From: Chromera velia
Taxonomy: Eukaryota; Sar; Chromeraceae
Assembly (NCBI GenBank): GCA_018398765.1
Contig: JAHBMJ010005826.1
Coordinates: 1-64,000 of the forward strand
Reading direction: 5' to 3'
DNA: 64,000 nucleotides
The position numbers were made by a program, and so were the translations under genes. The notes beneath the pieces are model-generated. The model was not told the origin of the DNA, searched no databases, and saw only the letters and a list, made by a program, of their open reading frames with translations. Of this stretch, positions 26,803 to 39,516 are shown in pieces (position 1 is the stretch's first letter; every line of letters begins with the position of its first letter).

Positions 26803-26933
26803 GAGAGAGAGAGAACCAGCCAGACAGACAGAGACAGAGGGACAGACACACAGCGACAAACCGAGACAGGGACAGACATAGACAGACAGACACGTAGACA
26901 GAGAAACACACGCACACACACACACACACACAC

Positions 26934-26970
<37 letters not shown>

Positions 26971-28052
26971 AATAGCTGTTCTGTATCTCCCAAGGCCATC
27001 ATGTCTGTCTCCTTCCTTTCCTCCTGATTTCTCTCTCTAGCATCCTTACCCCTCGAGTCCCCTAGACCCAGCCTAGCAATTTGTTTTCCTTTCCTCGGAA
27101 AGTGAGGGGATTCTGGGTGTTCACCTTTCGGAAGCCTTTTGTCTTGGAATGCTTGAATCAACGGTGTGCATGCTTGAATGTGGTGCACACATGCGTAAGC
27201 CTGCATGCAGGGCTCGAGGTGCCTCTGGCTGAGTTCATCAAGAAGGGCCTCGACGTGACGGCCAACAGCCACAGGTTTCCGAATGACTGCGATCTTGAGG
27301 CTTTTCGCCCTTTTTTCTTTCAGAGAGCGATCAACCGTTTCGATCCCGACCCCCGCCTTTTCTCCTGGCTGCTCCGAATGGGATCCGCACTGCCAGCGAC
27401 AAATCTCTTTGCTCGTTTGCTTCGGATGGGGTCGGGGGGGGTCAGGAAGAAGTTGAGGGAGCGACTGCGGACGGAATTGGGGCCAGAGTTCTGGGCGGAT
27501 ATGAGCATCCTGGTCTGTAACTTTCACAAGCAGCTCTTCCCCGACGTTCGTGCATTTGAGATCCTGAACATCGTTCCGTCCCGGAAAGAGTACCAGATGC
27601 ATTGGGCGGGGGTGTGCTCGAAGGCTCGTCTCGGCAGACCTCCTACCCTGTCGTGTTTGAGGAAGGGCTTTGAGGGGAGAGAGAGGAAGGCGTTGGAGTT
27701 TGCGAAGCTGACGGAGCTCTTGAAAGCAGAGGGAGTGATTTGCGTCCCAAAGGCGCCTTACAGCCAGAGGGGCAACCACAGAGATGTGGTAGCTGTGCTG
27801 ACCCGCCTGGTAGAGGGGTGGGGGCGAGAGGAGTGGAGGGCCCTTCTCGAGCAGTGCAGATCGGTGAAGGTGGCAGAGGGACCAGGGGGGACACAGCCTG
27901 GATGGGGAGGGGGGGAAGAGGACGAGGATGAGGATGAGGATGAGGAGGACGGGGACGGTGAGAATGAGGACGCGGAAGGGGAAGAGGGGGAAGGGGGAGA
28001 GGAGGAGGGGGAAGAGGAGGAGGAAGGGGAAGAGGATGACTCGGAAGAGTGA
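24704..28052 (+). CDS. Ankyrin-like hypothetical protein with acidic C-terminal tail, 757 residues
   Basis: Three exons, 24704-25968, 26597-26763 and 27211-28052, join in consistent phase (2274 nt in all). The first exon is leucine-rich and helical. Near its end it contains RSIAFLEWMRSLHPRVPW and EVLRWLQEQEEPCPWE, which resemble the ankyrin-type repeats carrying a CPW signature found in expanded families of algae and large viruses. Further degenerate copies follow (VKQLRTLESPVSWG, LFSWLLRMGSALP). The last 50 or so residues are almost entirely Asp, Glu and Gly. The start ATG is the first in the frame after the divergent promoter. Function is unknown; a protein-protein interaction role is inferred from the repeats. 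Both introns carry (CA)n on the sense strand, unlike the other genes here. Confidence 0.7.
26769..26966 (+). repeat. (CA)n ... (GA)n compound microsatellite in intron
   Basis: CA repeats (about 26769-26799), diverged CAGACAGA stretches and GA repeats (about 26937-26966) fill the start of the second intron of the 24704-28052 gene. Orientation is CA/GA on the sense strand, opposite to most intronic repeats in the window. Confidence 0.85.
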
Positions 28053-29225
28053 GAGCAGGGGGAAAAGACAGGACAACTTCTTGCTAGCAATTGTAAATAC
28101 GTAGTCCTATTTTTTTTTTTTAGCCGATGTCTAGTTTCAATGCAAATTAAGAACAGACACATTGTTAAACAATGTCAAATAGATGCCAAAAACAATGTTA
28201 TTAAACATGAACAAATTTTTTTAGAGTCCCGATCCACATACGTTTTTCCCTCGATTCTAGCCTCGATTGATTGATAGGTTCCGCACTAGGCCTTCCCGCT
28301 ATGTTCATCTGTCACCGATGATCAAAAAGCCTGGCGAAAAGCTCGTTATAGATTGAGCGTTACGAGTTAGATTATTCATAACCTATCATAATTCCGAGTC
28401 TAGTCATAATTCTATAATAAGATGTTTATTAGTATAGTTTTTTTTTAATTTATGTTCAAATTAACATTCTCAAGAATCATTTAATAAATAATAATAATAA
28501 TATGCATGCTTTTACCACCACCAACCATAACTTTTGAAAGTATTAGACTAGATATTAGAAATCCACATATTTTTGAGTTAGCGCTTTGAAGCACACCCTT
28601 AAATTGAAATGAAGAAGAGGCCCGGATACTCGTCCTCATGAACACACATTGAAGCCAGCGTTGAAGTTAAATCACACTCATACACTCCCGGAATGCACTG
28701 CGGGAAACAATAACTACCAAGATGACGACAGAGACCCTAGCAGAGACCGCACCAGAGAGGGGTATTAGGACATTTAAAGAACTCTGCCACAAGCCGATCA
28801 TGATGGCCGCAGTCTTCTCCTAAAGAAAGAAGACACTCAACAAGTATGCAGTGACTGCTTGGCTTCGTCTCTTCCGAAGCAACAGTAACACAGCCCCCAA
28901 AACGCACGTTCTCATTGCATTGTACCTCTCAGACTGTATCTCATTGATCGATTCACACAAGAGGAGGCAGCTGTCTGTCTCGTTCTTCCCTCCCCACCTT
29001 TCGCCTTTTCTCATTCAGCCTATCTCTCTGTCTCTCTCTTCTCTCTCTCTCGCTGCCTCTGCCTCGCCTTCCCGTTTCCCTCTGCTTCCCTTCTGCATCT
29101 ACCAACGAGCCTCCCTCCGTCTGCGGGAGAGAAAGGACACCTTCAGGCGCCTTCTCTCCTTTTCAGAGAGACACCAAGCTACGCCTACTGTCACCCCAGT
29201 CCTCCTAGCTCCCGCTTCATCACGA
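28053..29225. other. Intergenic region between convergent genes: AT-rich island (28090-28620) then mixed sequence
   Basis: This lies between the TGA at 28052 and the stop of the minus-strand kinase gene at 29226. The first 550 bp are strongly AT-rich with poly-T and TAA repeats. The part from 28830 is CT-rich and may be the 3' UTR of the kinase gene. I see no coding segment that I can support. Confidence 0.6.
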
Positions 29226-32200
29226 TCATAGACGAATTCCCCTCTCCTGCAAGAGGGGCTGCAGAAGACGCGTGGCTTCATTCCTCTCCTCTTCCCCCAA
29301 CTGCCGGAGCACCTCCCTCACCCTGTCCCTCTGGCGCTCCCGAAGGAACACATTCCACCTCGTCCTGTCTGTGCTAGGGGGGGGGGGGTCTGGAAACATT
29401 CCGAAACGAAAGCCCAAACGATTTCCGATGGCAATCGCAATTCTGCACTCAGGCACATGACCGTGCGCCTCCCGGCCGCAGTCCGCCAAACAGTAGGCGC
29501 AAAACCTACAAAAGCAATTGGCGCAATTCAGCGCGACACAACCAGTGAACTCTACAAAAGCCATGCGGCAGCGAGGGCATTTGAGAGTGAGAATCTCTTC
29601 TGTGATCTCACGGACTTTCCTCTCTGCCCCCTCCTGCCTGAGGGCTTTTCGCAGCTGCTCTCTGACCTCCTCCTCCATCTCTCTCCGAACTCGCTGCTCT
29701 GTCACCTCTGCTTTGGCTGTCTCCCATGCTGCATAAACCTCAGATCTGAGGAGACGGGAAACATCTGAGGGGTCGAAAGGGGCGGAGGGGCAACCGGGAT
29801 TCATGCACGCGACTTTGCATTTCGTTTCTTTGAAACGGGCGCGCACATCGCTGTATTCGGGGTCGATTCGGGCGTTGGCTTCGACATAGCCGTTCAGACA
29901 CTCGGCACAGAGGAAGTGGTTCTGGGAGCATTGAAGGCCCCGCTCGCACAGGGAAATGTCCACGCAAACAATACACTGCGCGGTTCTTGCTATCTCTCCG
30001 GAGAAGAGGGGGCTGTGGAGCACTTGTGCTGCTGTCGGGCGGGCGGAGGGGTCAGTTGCCCGCATAGCATCTGAGAGCGCCGTGAATGCGGCCGCTCTTT
30101 GAGGGTCTCCCTCAAGCACCCCTCCCTCCAACAATTCGGACAGAACGAGACCCGCTGCAAAAATGTCTGCAGCCGTTGACACGCGACCCCCTGCTCGAAC
30201 CTCAGGAGCAAGAAACTGGCAGGTCACATACAGAACAGTGCTGTGACGGTAGTCTTTTTCCTTCACGCCGTCAAAATCTCCCAGTACTGCCCGTCCTCCC
30301 TCTGTCAGCAAAATATTCTCAGGCTTCACATCACAATGCACCTTCCCCTTTTCGTGAAGAAATGAGAGGACAAGAAGAAGATCTTCTGCCAACCTCAGAC
30401 TCTCTCCCGCACCCCGCCCCCCCTCTGCCGGCCGCGCTGCCATCCACTCCCGCAGGTTGCCCCCCGGATACCGAGGCATCTGGATGAACCCGTACACCCC
30501 CTCTTGCCATGCTGCGACGACAGGAACTAAATGTGGATGCCGAAGTTCATGCAGCATGGCGACCTGACGGTAAAACCAACGAGAGCAGGCGCCCACTGCT
30601 TCAGGCTGACTCTGTCCCCTCCCCCCCCCTCCAATCTCATATCTCTTCAACACCCACCTACCACCCTTCCTGTCTGCACAGTCTGTGATTCTGGTCATAC
30701 GTGTTCCTGGTGAGGGTTCGGCAATGACCTTCTCATCGGAGAAGTCACGGAGGGAGGACCGTCCCTTCAGGACCACCCCTGCCTGCAGAAGGGGGGCGCA
30801 GTGCGCGACCTCTTCAATGTTCAGACGGACGTGTCGGAGGAAAGCGGAATGTTCCCACAAGCACTCGGGGAAGTGACGGGCCGCTATGGTCAGCAGGTGC
30901 GCGCGCTCGCGTGCTATTTCTGATGGGAGATCGCGGGTTTTCGCTTCCTCCCTGACTGTCTGCAACTCTGATTCGAGTCGTGTCACCTCCTCGTTCTCTT
31001 CGTCCATTCTCGCAACTTGCGCTAGTAAGTCTAGCCTCTTCTCCTTATCTCTGAGTCTTTTCTCGGCCTGTATCAGCCTGCCTAGAGTCTCCACAGCAGC
31101 TTCCCCTGCCCCCCAGTTCTCGGACAGAGAAATGCCCTCACGGATGTAGCCCGCCTCTCTCTCTACCTCTGCAAGTGCGTCTTCCAGCTCTTGAATGACA
31201 TGGAAGGAGTCAATCATTCCACGAAGACGCTGCAAAACCTCACGGGCAAAGTTCACGATCATGACGAAACCCTCGCACTCAGCACTGTCCTGCAGCCGCC
31301 TCATGCGACTGAGGACCTCGGCCTCTGCCCCCTCCGCCTCCTCAACCTCCACAGCAGCTGCCGCGAAGGCAAAAATATTCCCTTTTCTCATCTCTGAACA
31401 AGCGTCGCCCATCCCCTCCCATGCTTTCTCGGACGCTGCACGAACTTCCAGCACAGCATGTTTTCGACTGTCAATCCATCTGCTAGATAATGCCAGCGCA
31501 TTTATGCACAGATCGCTGAAAGAAACGGAAGAGAGGTTTTTCTCACGTGTGCTAAACAAAACAAAACCTTTCTCTTCCTCCATGATCCCCAAGAGCGGCG
31601 AGAGGGCTCTCTTCAGCCGCCCTGCAAGGGCCTCCATGGAGGAAAGCCCGTCACCCCCACCACCACCATTTTCTGCTCTTGCAATACAACGGAGGCCTTG
31701 CACTGCCGAGTCGCAAGACTCCATTGCAGTCTCGAGGACCCTCAGAACATCCTTCCTTTTCTGATCTCTTTCTTCTCTCTCTGTCGGGGTCACTGGGCCC
31801 ACAGACGCCTCCCTGCTACCTCCCCCTCCGTTAGCCTCCTCGACTCTCTTTCGGAAGGACCTCTGAAGTGTATGGAAACTGCGAATTCGAGTCCGCACCT
31901 CGGATACCTTTTTCAGGGCACCCTGTCGTTCGTCTAGCAGAGAAACTAAATCGTGGACCGTCAGAATCCTGTCCCTCAGCCCGTGACAGGGAAGAGGCTC
32001 TGCAGGTGCAGACTCGGAGGGAGGGGAAGAAACTGCGGGAGCCGATGATGGAGAAGAGATCAACGATCCGGATGTCGAGGGGCGGCTTGAGGAGGGAGGG
32101 CGGGTTGTCACTGCTGATGGGGGGATCAATTTCACATCCCGACCCCCTTCCATCTGCACGAGCTCCTGGAGGACCCCTATCATTTCCTTCCAAGGAGTCA

Positions 32201-35200
32201 CAGGAAGACCCCAGAGACCTTCCACCTCCTCAGAATCGAGCGAGAGGCATGGAGCCTCTTCGCTATTCGAGCGAGAGGCACAAGATCTTACCATGTCCAG
32301 ACGAGCATACATAGACACCGCCAATTCACCCAGAGTTCTTTGCAACTGGTGGCGACATTCACCGCGGAGAAGGAAGAAAATCACATCGTGATGTTTTTTC
32401 CTCCTCGCAATGTCAATGACCGTCTCACCCTTCTGCAAAGCAACATACAAACATAAAAAAATGTGAACCCATTTCTGGAAGAAAGAGACCCAAGGTACTT
32501 CCCTAAAAGTCCTTTGTGCTTTGCTTCCACTCAGATCTGCTGCGCTCTGCGAACTTGCTGCACGACCATCTGAGAAGCTTTCTCCTCCCGCTCTGCAAAT
32601 TCTTTGTCTGTTGAAAACAAACAACACCCGAACATTCGACCTGCTTGTGTGTTCATTTCTAAGTATGATGGGAGGAATGGTTTGCGCAGGTGGGCCGAAA
32701 CGAAAGCAGAAGCGAAGATGGAGGAGAAAACACTAGCTCGTTGAAGAGACGAGCGAGTGCATGGAGGAAAGTGCAGGAACAGAGAGAGAACCTCCTGCAT
32801 GCATTGGCCCTGCAGTGGCCTCCATCCCCATCCATCCATCCATCAGTGCATGTCCGCAGAGCTAGAAGAAAAACAAAAGTGAGAAAAGAAGGAAGGCTGG
32901 AATTGGTTCCTGGAGCACAACTTCGATCTGCAATCCCGAGGTGAGTGGTAGCTAGTGTATGAATATGTCAAATCAAGTCCCGAGCACGGCAAGAGAGGGA
33001 ACACCATTCGACAACAGAAAATCACTCGAGCCAACGAACCTGTGTAGAGGACAAAAGAACCACCCTGCTAACCGACCGACCGAGTCCTTTGCCTCAAGGT
33101 CTGCACCTGCGTCCACAAGCAACTTCACGATCTCGAAAGAGGGCTTGTATCGCGAAAGTTCCACGTGCAGGGCCGTTGAAGAAAATTCCTGCATAATCAA
33201 GCTTGTTCGCAGTGAAAGACGATTCAGCTGGATCTGCGCGATATGTTTGTACTCTCTCTCGACGGATGAACCAAGCAAACGTTGCAGCCAAGTCCCTCAG
33301 GGGTGAAAGAAAAGAGACACCACACAATTAACGTCAAAAAGAGTCCGAAGAACATTCAGGAGAGCGCCGAAGCAAACGATGCGACAGAGAGAGTACACAA
33401 ACCAACCGACCCCGTCCTTCGATTTCACGTCCGCCCCCGCATCCAGGAGCATCTTTGTGAGTACAGGGCAGCGATGGTCTTTGACCGCGCGGTGGAGTGC
33501 AGGAACCCCTCCCTGCGCGCAAGTAAGTCACAGGAGAGAGAGGAGAAGGATCCCTGAATAAATTTCGAGCTCCACGCAAAACACAACCACAGGAACGACC
33601 AGAGAGGGTTGGGACAAAGGGGGGACAGCAATCACACGAAGACGAACGCAGTTTTGGCGCTGCACCAAAAACTTGAGGGTTACAAGAAGCGCACGCTACT
33701 GACAAAGTCCATGGCATTCACGTCGGCCCCTGCGTCAATGAGCGCCTTCACAATCTGGGGGTCAGGGTTCCTTCTCGACAGTGCCCGGTGGAGGATGGGG
33801 TTTCCCCCCTGCTGCATGCATGGCCGGATCATCGGCCAGGAACAGCAACGATGGTTCAATAATCCATTCCCTGTAGCTCACTCAGCGACGAAATCGCAGC
33901 CTCAGGCGATCCCCGGCAAAATAAGCTGGAGGAGAATAGGAGAAGAAGGAAGGGAGGTAATCAGAGTTTGAGCCGGGGGAACAGAGGAAGGTGGGGAGCA
34001 CACAGATGTATAATATTAATACGAACACCACAGAAAAGCTTTGCCCAAACTTCGGGGGCCCAAGAAATAAATACCAATCAAGGAATGCACCCACTTGGTC
34101 GCAGTTCCTCAAGTCCGCCCCCGCAGCAACCAGCATCTTCACGATCTCGGCAGAGGGGGGGACCCTCGAAACTGCAGTTTGGAGGGTGGCCGAGCCTTCC
34201 TGCAAAAAGAGGCACACAAGCATAATCAGGCATGTTCACAAGTTCATGCGCACAAGTCTGCGTGGCTCAGAACGGGCCCGCCAATCCTTTGACAAAAACT
34301 CCGAAGTTTTGGTTGTGTCTCATGGCGGTGAGAATGTCTTTGTAGGGCAACTCCAGATCACTGAAGCGCTCGACAATGTGAAATCTAATAACGGTCTAAA
34401 CCGACTACGTGAAACTAAACGAAGAACATACAATCGGTTCAGCAAAAAAGACAATCTTGCCTCCAAGTCGGACGCGCTACAGCGCTACAGACAGACACTG
34501 CATGACTAAAGCCAAACACAGACCGTCTTTTTGAATGTAGATTCTTTGGCATGGTCCACGCGCTGCCTTTTCAAATTGATTATTTTGAACATGGTCTCAC
34601 CTGGTGCACACTGCCAACGAAAGGACAAGCAGATTCGACAGCACGAGGGATAGAAGTATGGAGGGATGAAAAAGCTCAGAGGGAGTCTCACCCACCAACA
34701 CCCACCCTCGACTCCAGAACGCCTCTGAGCTTGTCGGGCGGAATGCTGCCAAGAAACCTCTTGACGTCTTCCGGAGTGCGATCCTTCACAACGTCTCTGA
34801 GCTCTCTGCATGCTCTTTGCTGGGATCTGCTGAGTACTCTGATGAACTGCAGACAGAAGTAAGTGTCAGCACATCGTTCACAACAGAAAATGTGCAGGTG
34901 CGAGACAAAGGGGGAGCTCGAGACAAACGCTCGGGCCACCAAATCTAAAGAACGTAGGTGAAAGCGGCGAGCCGTTGAAGTGAGGGGGACAGATTCGAAT
35001 GCCTGTCCTTCGACAATTATGCAAGGCTGCTCACACGCTGCAAGTTAAATTAAATCACGCCATCCATTCAATCAAGAACCAGCTAGGGAGTCATAGCAGC
35101 TCGAAGGAACGAGACGGGAGACGGCGACGGCAGAGAATTCCAAAGAGGCGATCGAGGGAGCAGAGACAGACAGACAGACAGCAGGGGAGGAACCAATGAG

Positions 35201-35281
35201 ATTGGCCCTCATCGAGCTCGTCAGAGATTCTATGTCGTTAAAGCATCCGCTGATCACGATCGAAGGCAAGGAGTGCAACAT
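29226..35281 (-). CDS. Ankyrin repeats - coiled coil - protein kinase - RING/IBR-like fusion protein
   Basis: Exons in order are 35281-35180 (putative start), 34846-34706, 34199-34095, 33808-33704, 33512-33411, 33188-33081 and 32432-29226. All introns are phase 0, giving about 1289 residues. The four exons from 34199 to 33081 each encode one ankyrin repeat (for example EIVKLLVDAGADLEAKD), and the fifth repeat starts the last exon (KGETVIDIARRKKHHDV). A helical region follows. A protein kinase domain occupies about residues 799-1030: VLKRY lysine, HCDVKPEN catalytic loop (HRD Arg replaced by Cys), DFD in place of DFG, and APE. From about 1041 a Cys/His-rich module follows: CIVC, CSQNHFLCAEC, then CPRC and FCAYCLADCGREAHGH with a final Cys. 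This resembles the RING and IBR parts of RBR E3 ligases. Kinase plus ubiquitin-ligase activity is inferred, not shown. The first exon is the least certain. The gene diverges from TRM112. Confidence 0.8.
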
Positions 35282-36117
35282 GTCAATCCTTTCTGCATGC
35301 GCGGCGCACCTGAGACTCTTCCATGTCCAAGAAAATCAGGGGAGACGAAGCAAAAAAAGTGTCGTATATATTCTCTGGCAAAGGAAACAAATGTTCATGC
35401 AACATTTAAATAGTGTGGACCTAGTCACACTCAGCAGAGCAGAGAGAGCCCAGCCGAGAAAGAGATCTACGGTCACTGGAGACGCCCCAAACGAAAACAG
35501 AGCCTCCGCGCGCTGGCATGGAAATACAAAACTGAGAGGAACATTGACAGCCGGCTGAACTACGAAAAGTGAAAGTGTAGATTCACTGGCACCGCTGAGC
35601 AGAAGGTACAGAGAGGGTCATGGCAGCAAGGGGCTCAGCTAGTCTTCGTCGCCTTGGCAGTATGTAGGAGTCGGTAGGACATCGTAGGACTTAATTGGCT
35701 GAATCATGCAGTGACAAAATGTGACGAGTTGACAAACCAAACCACGCGCGCACGCGTGTCTCCGCGCGACGGAGGTCAGTCATGGTCAGTCAGTCAGTCA
35801 GTCAGACCATGTCAGACCTTTGTCCGAAAGTTTGTTGTAAAAGCAGGCGTCATGAAGCCTCACAATGCAAAGGCTCAGCATGTATATGTAGTCCGTTGGA
35901 ACAATTTTACCTTGGGACATTCATCTCTGCCGCTCATTCTTGCGCGTGTGCTGCTGGATTCCAAATTGTCGACTCACTGTCTTCTTGGGAGTCCGGTCGT
36001 TTCGACAGCCAATTTGTGTTCTGTCTGATCCACAAAGCCTTCAGAGCGCGGTAACTTTGGAAGTCTGGACGACTGTAATTCCGCTCTGACCCGTTCCGCT
36101 TGTAGGTGCAAAACAAA
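35282..36117. promoter_or_regulatory. Divergent intergenic region between the kinase-RING gene and TRM112
   Basis: 836 bp between two divergent starts (35281 on -, 36118 on +). It contains a (TCAG)n run near 35782-35806 and no open frame I can support. Promoters of both genes are expected here, but I see no recognisable core element. Confidence 0.4.
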
Positions 36118-38447
<2,330 letters not shown>

Positions 38448-38908
38448 ATGGGAGTAAATGGGAGACGGGATGAGTGACAAATAACTCCGCAGGCTTTCAA
38501 GTCTTGCAGAGACTATCTGACATACCGAGAGGCCAACATAATGCTAAAACAGGATGATAAAATTATTTAGTTTGTATGGGCTACAGTTAAAAATCTCTAA
38601 ATAAGAAAAAAAAAGTGTTTTATTGACTTGATAGTTTTAGGTTTGATTCTACTTTCTTCAGTTATTAACAGAGTACGTAATAGTGAACAAATTTTATCAT
38701 ATTTTATCACTAAGAATGTTGATCCACTTTCATTGTTAGTCTGAGATTGCATGCTGTAATCTATGCTGCATGCATAACAGGTTCAGACTTGCTCTAACTT
38801 ACTCGTCTCGTCTGCTGCCACTGCTTGCAAGTTACTGCGAGTATAGCTGCTAATAGCTGCTAAAACGTACTTGTAACCATTGGTGATGATTAATGATGGC
38901 TCGGGCTT
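38448..38908. other. AT-rich island downstream of TRM112
   Basis: After a short 3' UTR the sequence becomes AT-rich from about 38540 to 38740. It holds TAATAG-like and TTTTATCA-like runs. No gene seen. Confidence 0.6.
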
Positions 38909-39023
38909 GCCGGCGAGCTCTATAGGTGTAGTGGTGTTCCCGTTCTGTCAACGAATGTCGCCCGTTCCGACGCGAAACCCCCTGTCAACTACAAGGTCCC
39001 GGGTTCGAATCCCGGTGCCGGCA
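38909..39023 (+). other. tRNA-like sequence with a good B box; degenerate tRNA or tRNA-derived SINE head
   Basis: The 3' half is convincing: a T-arm CCGGG / TTCGAAT / CCCGG followed by TGCCGGCA, which pairs with GCCGGCG at the 5' end (six Watson-Crick pairs plus a wobble). An A-box-like TAGGTGTAGTGG lies near 38922. The interior does not fold as a normal tRNA. The total length of 115 nt would need an intron of about 40 nt, and although CTGTCAA (GTC, Asp-like) occurs twice I find no proper anticodon stem for either. It is more likely a decayed tRNA or SINE-like Pol III element than a working gene. Confidence 0.4.
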
Positions 39024-39516
39024 CTTTTGCGTCCGCTCATGGCATCAGCATGGCATCGATTGCGAAGGCATTCAATGGATGCGTCAGTCTGTGGAGACGA
39101 TACGTTGTGATCTCTCCATTACGATCGAACTTTTGTGAACTCAACAAGATAATTCATCACCCAAAATTATAATTCGAGAGAATCGCCAGTACAGGGGCAG
39201 GAATGTAGATGGATCGTGGAAGCAGCGCAGGAAATCGGGGGATCGCATGATGTGAAAGCGAAAGGGCCTCTCCGCCAGTTCCCGAACCGTCGCAAACTAC
39301 ACAGGTGCTCCGAGATTCCTTTTCCGATCTTCATTATTTGGTGCGTGTGCCGTATGCGCGTCCACTGTGCGACCGATTGAATACCTTCAGGGCGCTTTTC
39401 GGAGCTGTCCGAAGGCCTTTCTGCATGATATATGATCCGAACGCATTTTTTGCAGTGTGGCTGACTCACTGGCACTCCTCGTAGTTTGAGTGAGAGTGTG
39501 TGCTCGCGTGAGTATC
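39024..39516. promoter_or_regulatory. Upstream region of the RAD51 paralogue
   Basis: About 490 bp of mixed composition between the tRNA-like element and the inferred start at 39517. I see no gene or clear core-promoter motif in it. Confidence 0.3.

Noticed and set aside
38909-39023. Functional tRNA-Asp (GTC)
   Set aside because: CTGTCAA loops exist but neither has a matching 5-bp anticodon stem, and the D-arm is poor.
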